Positions 5,760 to 9,156 of a DNA stretch of 9,156 nt are shown here, piece after piece. Where the stretch lies: NCBI GenBank assembly GCA_036166415.1, contig JAYZHP010000074.1, positions 1 through 9,156 on the forward strand, in the 5' to 3' direction. A program made the position numbers and the translations under genes. The stretch comes from TMED108 sp036166415. GTDB taxonomy: Bacteria > Fidelibacterota > Marinisomatia > Marinisomatales > TCS55. The notes under the pieces are model-generated. The model was not told where the DNA came from, did not search any database, and worked only from the letters and a program-made list of their open reading frames with translations. Position 1 is the first letter of the stretch; each line of letters starts with the position of its first letter.

Positions 5760-8723
5760 TTAGAATTTTGCATTGAACTTCAAAGTAAACTGCCTACCAA
5801 GCTTAGGCCCACCTATGATTTCTCGATGGACATCATCATTCATATTATTGACATTAAATAATAAATCATATTTATCATTAAATCTATAACCAAGCATCCC
5901 ATCGAGGACTAAATAGCTTTCAATTTTTCCATAGTGCACACCAGCCGCCCAATCAAATTCCGGTATATATCTTGCACCTATATTACCAAATAATCCCTTT
6001 TTAGCAATGTATGCTAATTTTCCATTTAATTTAAATTTTGGAGCATTTACTGGATCATAGTCTCGCGTAAGCGGGTTGTAGAATCTATCCTTCCCAATAA
6101 ATGAAACATTCACATCTAAGGTGATATTCTTTGATAAGAATGCATAAATACTGGCATCCATTCCCCATAGATTTACTTTTCCATAATTAATATTTGTAAG
6201 AATAAGCGGGGGGGATATTGGCCAATTGTCATCGGTAAGGTATGCGCCAAGCGTATCTCCGTTTTGATCTACATCCATCCATGATCCCTGCCTTGACGCT
6301 TGGGACAGTCTCCAGAAATTTGTATAAGTACCATTAACTGCATCAGTCAGGACAGTCATATTCAGAATATCATTCCATTCAGGACTTCCATATGGAATAT
6401 ACCTACTTCCAATGATACCATCTCCACCATCAGCCCAATTGCTTTGCTCCATTGCAGGTACGACACCCATGATTAAAGGATCAGGATTATCTACTCCATA
6501 AAAACCGTTCTTAGATGTATCAAGAAGGACTGGCGTGATCCAGGTCAGATCACTTACAAAACTTGAATAGGTACTATTATACAGATCAAGGGTCAATCTA
6601 AACTTATCAGAAACAATTCCAGAATAACCAAGCTCATAGGTCCAAACAGTTTCAGATTCAATTTCATCAATACGTGTATAGTCTTCAGGCTTTACTTCCC
6701 AACCGGGCCTTCCAAGCACAGCTGGAATCCACATCATGGACCCTTCTGGTATAGGAGCTAATTGAAATTCTGTTTTGGAATTTGCTCGAACATCCCAATA
6801 CATCAAATTATCTGCTGAATCTCTAAAAAATGTATAGCCATCATCATTACCGCGGGCCATAACTGAAAAGATGCTATACTGAGCCGCTTTTACATCTAAA
6901 TACAGTCCTTGAGAACTGGGTGTATTAAAAGCTTTTGCAGCGGTAAGGCGTACTGTGTGATTATCATCAGGCTTATAGAGTAGGCCAATTTTTGGCGATG
7001 CCTGAGGGATATATTTCAATGTACTTCCATCCAATGGATCATTCAAAAATGTTAGTCCATTTTTGTCATCAATAAGTCCGCTATGCAAATCTATCCTTCC
7101 AGCAAGGATAAGCTCGAGATAAGAGTTTAATTTTGTTTGGGTTTGTGCATATAGACCAAATTCATTGGTTACAAACAGCTCATCCCACTCATCCACCTCT
7201 CCATCCTTATCATTATCAACCCCATCACGCCCATAACTTTTTGGCGCTCTCCCACCTGTGCCATCTGGTAGAATGGTTCCATAAGTTTCAGGCATTGTAC
7301 GTTGATAATCTCCACCCCAGATGAATTGGGTATTCATTAAATTTTTAAATTCTGTTGAGTGTTGGAATTGAAAATGGAAAAAAGTGGATCGATCTACCAC
7401 AATCTCACCAGTCCTTAGGTTGCGCGTATTTCCTGAGTTGCTAGTGTTTAAATATGCTTGAGCAAACCAGTTCTTATAGATCCAGCGTCCTTGATAAAAA
7501 TTATAGATCCAATCATTAGCCAAATATCGTCCAATACCCGTAATATTGATATTCGTTGCTCGCGCATGTCCAAAATTCAAGCTTACAAAATGATCTTCAG
7601 AAAAATCGTAATCCATACGAAGATCCAAGCGTTGATTGCTTATATCAAAATTTGGTAGGTCATTAATACCATCAAGATTAATATCATTAAGGATATTATC
7701 TTTTCCAAAATAGGTGGTATCGAATTTTCCATCGCCATCTCGATCAACTTTAATATCCCAACCATCCCAAATTGCGCGCCCATCATCAAAAAGATCATCT
7801 AGTTCATCACCATCCAAACCTTCTTCTCTCCATTGACGGTAATGTTCTTTCTTTTCATCAACTTCTATATATTCCCAGTCATGTGCTGTAAAACTTACAG
7901 CGGACATTTTATAGCTAAAATTATTCATCTTTCCAGCGTGGCGTACTTGCATTTTATTGAATTCTCTTGTGCCTGTCGTATATCCAACGATTGTACCTAG
8001 CGATTCTGCTGGTCGTTTGGAAATAATATTCACTACACCAGAATGTGCATTGGGACCATACAATGCTGAGGAGGGACCAAGCACTACCTCAATTTGACTC
8101 ACATCATCTGAGGTAAGCGGAATTGTGTTATAGGCAATCAGTCGTAGGGAAGGGACATTGGCCATTCTTCCATCAGTCAAAGTAAGTAGCCTACTTGAAA
8201 AGCTAGAGTTAAATCCTCTAGCGCTCAAATTATAACTATCCATGCCAGACGCAGTAAAATCGACCCCTTTTATATTTTTAAAGTAATCCCCAAGGTTTGG
8301 ATTGCTTTCGCTACGAATCTTAAGTTCTGATATCACAGAAATTGCTGCAGGCGCATCTGTTATTTTTTCACGCTTACCTCTACTTGCTGTCACCACATAC
8401 TCCTGAAGCTGGATAGCAGAAACAGCTAGCTGTATACTTAAATTTTGATAGGTATCTGGCTTTACATCAAATACATCGATATCAGATTTATAGGTCTCAT
8501 AACCAATGAATGAAACCATGATCTCGTATTTACCATTGGGTACATTATTAACCTCAAAATAACCCTCACCATCAGCTGCTGCCCCTAAGCTAGTACCAGA
8601 AAAGATGACATTTGCACCTGGCAAAGCATCGCCATTTGCTCGATCCGTAATTGTACCGAACACTTTGTTTTGCGCTAACGCTAGGTTTGAAATTAGAAGT
8701 AAGGTAGTAAATATTTTTTTCAT
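5760..8723 (-). CDS. TonB-dependent outer-membrane receptor with carboxypeptidase-regulatory-like domain
   Basis: A 987-residue TonB-dependent receptor that imports an unknown ligand across the outer membrane using TonB/ExbBD energy. Residues 1-17 are a signal peptide with an ALA cleavage site before QN. Residues about 19-107 form a carboxypeptidase D regulatory-like beta-sandwich (GTITDRANGDALPGANV, then GYFEVNNVPNGKYEI). EYVVTAS (108-114) resembles a TonB box. The plug spans about 117-240, with LTDGRM, IEVVLGPSSALYGPNAHSGVVNII-type signature (211-234). The remainder is a beta-barrel ending in the aromatic residue F987. Acidic loops DRDGDGKFD (327-335), DINLDGIND (347-355) and DGVDNDKDGEVD (500-511) look calcium-binding. 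No SusD partner is visible, which argues against a standard glycan-uptake pair. ATG 8723 is the only start that gives a signal peptide. No Shine-Dalgarno is visible in the 18 nt between the start and a terminator. Confidence 0.95.
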   Translation of the reverse strand: MKKIFTTLLLISNLALAQNKVFGTITDRANGDALPGANVIFSGTSLGAAADGEGYFEVNNVPNGKYEIMVSFIGYETYKSDIDVFDVKPDTYQNLSIQLAVSAIQLQEYVVTASRGKREKITDAPAAISVISELKIRSESNPNLGDYFKNIKGVDFTASGMDSYNLSARGFNSSFSSRLLTLTDGRMANVPSLRLIAYNTIPLTSDDVSQIEVVLGPSSALYGPNAHSGVVNIISKRPAESLGTIVGYTTGTREFNKMQVRHAGKMNNFSYKMSAVSFTAHDWEYIEVDEKKEHYRQWREEGLDGDELDDLFDDGRAIWDGWDIKVDRDGDGKFDTTYFGKDNILNDINLDGINDLPNFDISNQRLDLRMDYDFSEDHFVSLNFGHARATNINITGIGRYLANDWIYNFYQGRWIYKNWFAQAYLNTSNSGNTRNLRTGEIVVDRSTFFHFQFQHSTEFKNLMNTQFIWGGDYQRTMPETYGTILPDGTGGRAPKSYGRDGVDNDKDGEVDEWDELFVTNEFGLYAQTQTKLNSYLELILAGRIDLHSGLIDDKNGLTFLNDPLDGSTLKYIPQASPKIGLLYKPDDNHTVRLTAAKAFNTPSSQGLYLDVKAAQYSIFSVMARGNDDGYTFFRDSADNLMYWDVRANSKTEFQLAPIPEGSMMWIPAVLGRPGWEVKPEDYTRIDEIESETVWTYELGYSGIVSDKFRLTLDLYNSTYSSFVSDLTWITPVLLDTSKNGFYGVDNPDPLIMGVVPAMEQSNWADGGDGIIGSRYIPYGSPEWNDILNMTVLTDAVNGTYTNFWRLSQASRQGSWMDVDQNGDTLGAYLTDDNWPISPPLILTNINYGKVNLWGMDASIYAFLSKNITLDVNVSFIGKDRFYNPLTRDYDPVNAPKFKLNGKLAYIAKKGLFGNIGARYIPEFDWAAGVHYGKIESYLVLDGMLGYRFNDKYDLLFNVNNMNDDVHREIIGGPKLGRQFTLKFNAKF

Positions 8724-8741
8724 AATTGACTTAAATGAATG

Positions 8742-8778
8742 AAAAAAAGGGGCAACGTTTTTTATTGCCCCTTTTTTT
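8742..8778 (-). terminator. Intrinsic terminator (bidirectional)
   Basis: GGGGCAA (8749-8755) pairs with TTGCCCC (8765-8771) around a 9-nt loop. Flanking A7 (8742-8748) and T9 (8772-8780) tracts extend the stem and supply a U-tract in either direction. It lies 43 nt after the stop of the partial gene on the - strand and most simply ends that gene's transcript. It also sits only 18 nt before the receptor start codon. The rest of the 97-nt intergenic stretch (8724-8820) shows no other element I can defend. Confidence 0.85.
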
Positions 8779-8820
8779 TTATTTAAGGATACACTAAATC
8801 TTCTGAGAGTTCAGCTATTA

Positions 8821-9156
8821 TTAGTTAGCAGTCGTGCCTTCTGGTGCTCTTGTCCACTTTGAATTAATTGTGATAATTTCATTGGTTGGAACACATACAG
8901 CTTCACGAACCTTATAATACATCTTACCACCAGCTCCAGCAGCTGCACCACTGAATACACGGTCGCTATCATTTACAGGTACCGGCTGTTGAGGATTTGA
9001 GCTATCCACAAGTACGCTATAAGGAACGCCAAACGCAGTCTTTCCACCGCCACCAGCTAGGTTATCATAGTGCATGAATACAATCATGTCTCCTGCACCA
9101 ACCGCGCCATCACCATCAAGGTCAGTTAATGGATTTTTTGCATCTGTGGCTTGAGC
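8821..9156 (-). CDS. Unrecognised protein with dockerin/EF-hand-like loop, 5'-truncated
   Basis: Open frame on the - strand running off the right edge; 111 residues plus a TAA stop are visible. The Met at 9087 is internal because the frame continues upstream without a stop to 9156. The visible part begins AQATDAKNPLTDLDGDGAV and contains DLDGDGAVGAGD, an exact DxDxDGxxxxxD calcium loop as in dockerin repeats and EF-hands. After that come a Gly/Ala-rich stretch (AGGGGKTAFG; FSGAAAGAGGKMYYKV) and a C-terminus with one Cys (VCVP) and ITINSKWTR. I recognise no catalytic motif and see no C-terminal sorting domain of the type IX secretion kind. A secreted or surface-attached protein is plausible from the loop, but the N-terminus that would show a signal peptide is outside the window. 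It is followed by a terminator and then by the receptor on the same strand. Confidence 0.65.
   Translation of the reverse strand, partial: AQATDAKNPLTDLDGDGAVGAGDMIVFMHYDNLAGGGGKTAFGVPYSVLVDSSNPQQPVPVNDSDRVFSGAAAGAGGKMYYKVREAVCVPTNEIITINSKWTRAPEGTTAN

Noticed and set aside
7133..7324. 63-codon His/Pro-rich open frame on the + strand
   Set aside because: It lies wholly antisense to the receptor gene. Its His/Pro content is the complement of the receptor's Gly/Trp/Asp codons, and it has no ribosome binding site of note.
9085..9087. Met codon as the start of the dockerin-like gene
   Set aside because: The frame continues upstream without a stop and contains the calcium loop just before this Met, so the start lies outside the window.

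Overview
The window (about 38-40% G+C by eye) looks like a chromosomal segment of a Gram-negative, probably aquatic heterotroph of the Bacteroidota/Ignavibacteriota/Marinimicrobia kind. The evidence is a large outer-membrane TonB-dependent receptor with an N-terminal carboxypeptidase-regulatory-like domain, acidic DxDGDG loops in that receptor and in the neighbouring partial protein, weak or absent Shine-Dalgarno sequences, and A+T-rich DNA. The phylum is an inference and could be wrong. I see no RNA genes, insertion sequences, CRISPR arrays, integrases or attachment sites.

Positions 1-5758 (+ strand) form a tightly packed operon of at least six acyl-CoA genes. In order they are: a 5'-truncated thiolase (fadA type); a bifunctional enoyl-CoA hydratase/3-hydroxyacyl-CoA dehydrogenase (fadB type); two small MaoC-type hotdog hydratase subunits resembling a HadA/HadB pair; an acyl-CoA dehydrogenase with the isovaleryl/long-chain type of active site; and an AcuI/YhdH-family NADPH-dependent acrylyl-CoA reductase-like enzyme. 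Three junctions overlap as stop/start (one TGATG, two ATGA). The other two gaps are only 14-15 nt, so the genes are probably co-transcribed from a promoter upstream of the window.

Together the genes encode a full beta-oxidation turn: dehydrogenation, hydration, oxidation and thiolysis. They add a second hydratase, presumably (R)-specific, and a reductase that can saturate a short 2-enoyl-CoA. Possible roles are breakdown of branched, unsaturated, odd-chain or bulky acyl chains ending in acrylyl/propionyl-CoA, or a pathway that can run in the synthetic direction. The sequence does not decide the substrate.

Positions 5760-8723 (- strand) hold the TonB-dependent receptor, which converges on the operon with a single base between the two stop codons. 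A strong intrinsic terminator (8742-8778) lies in its short 5' leader. Beyond it, a partial - strand gene (8821-9156, running off the right edge) encodes the C-terminal part of an unrecognised protein with one dockerin/EF-hand-like calcium loop.
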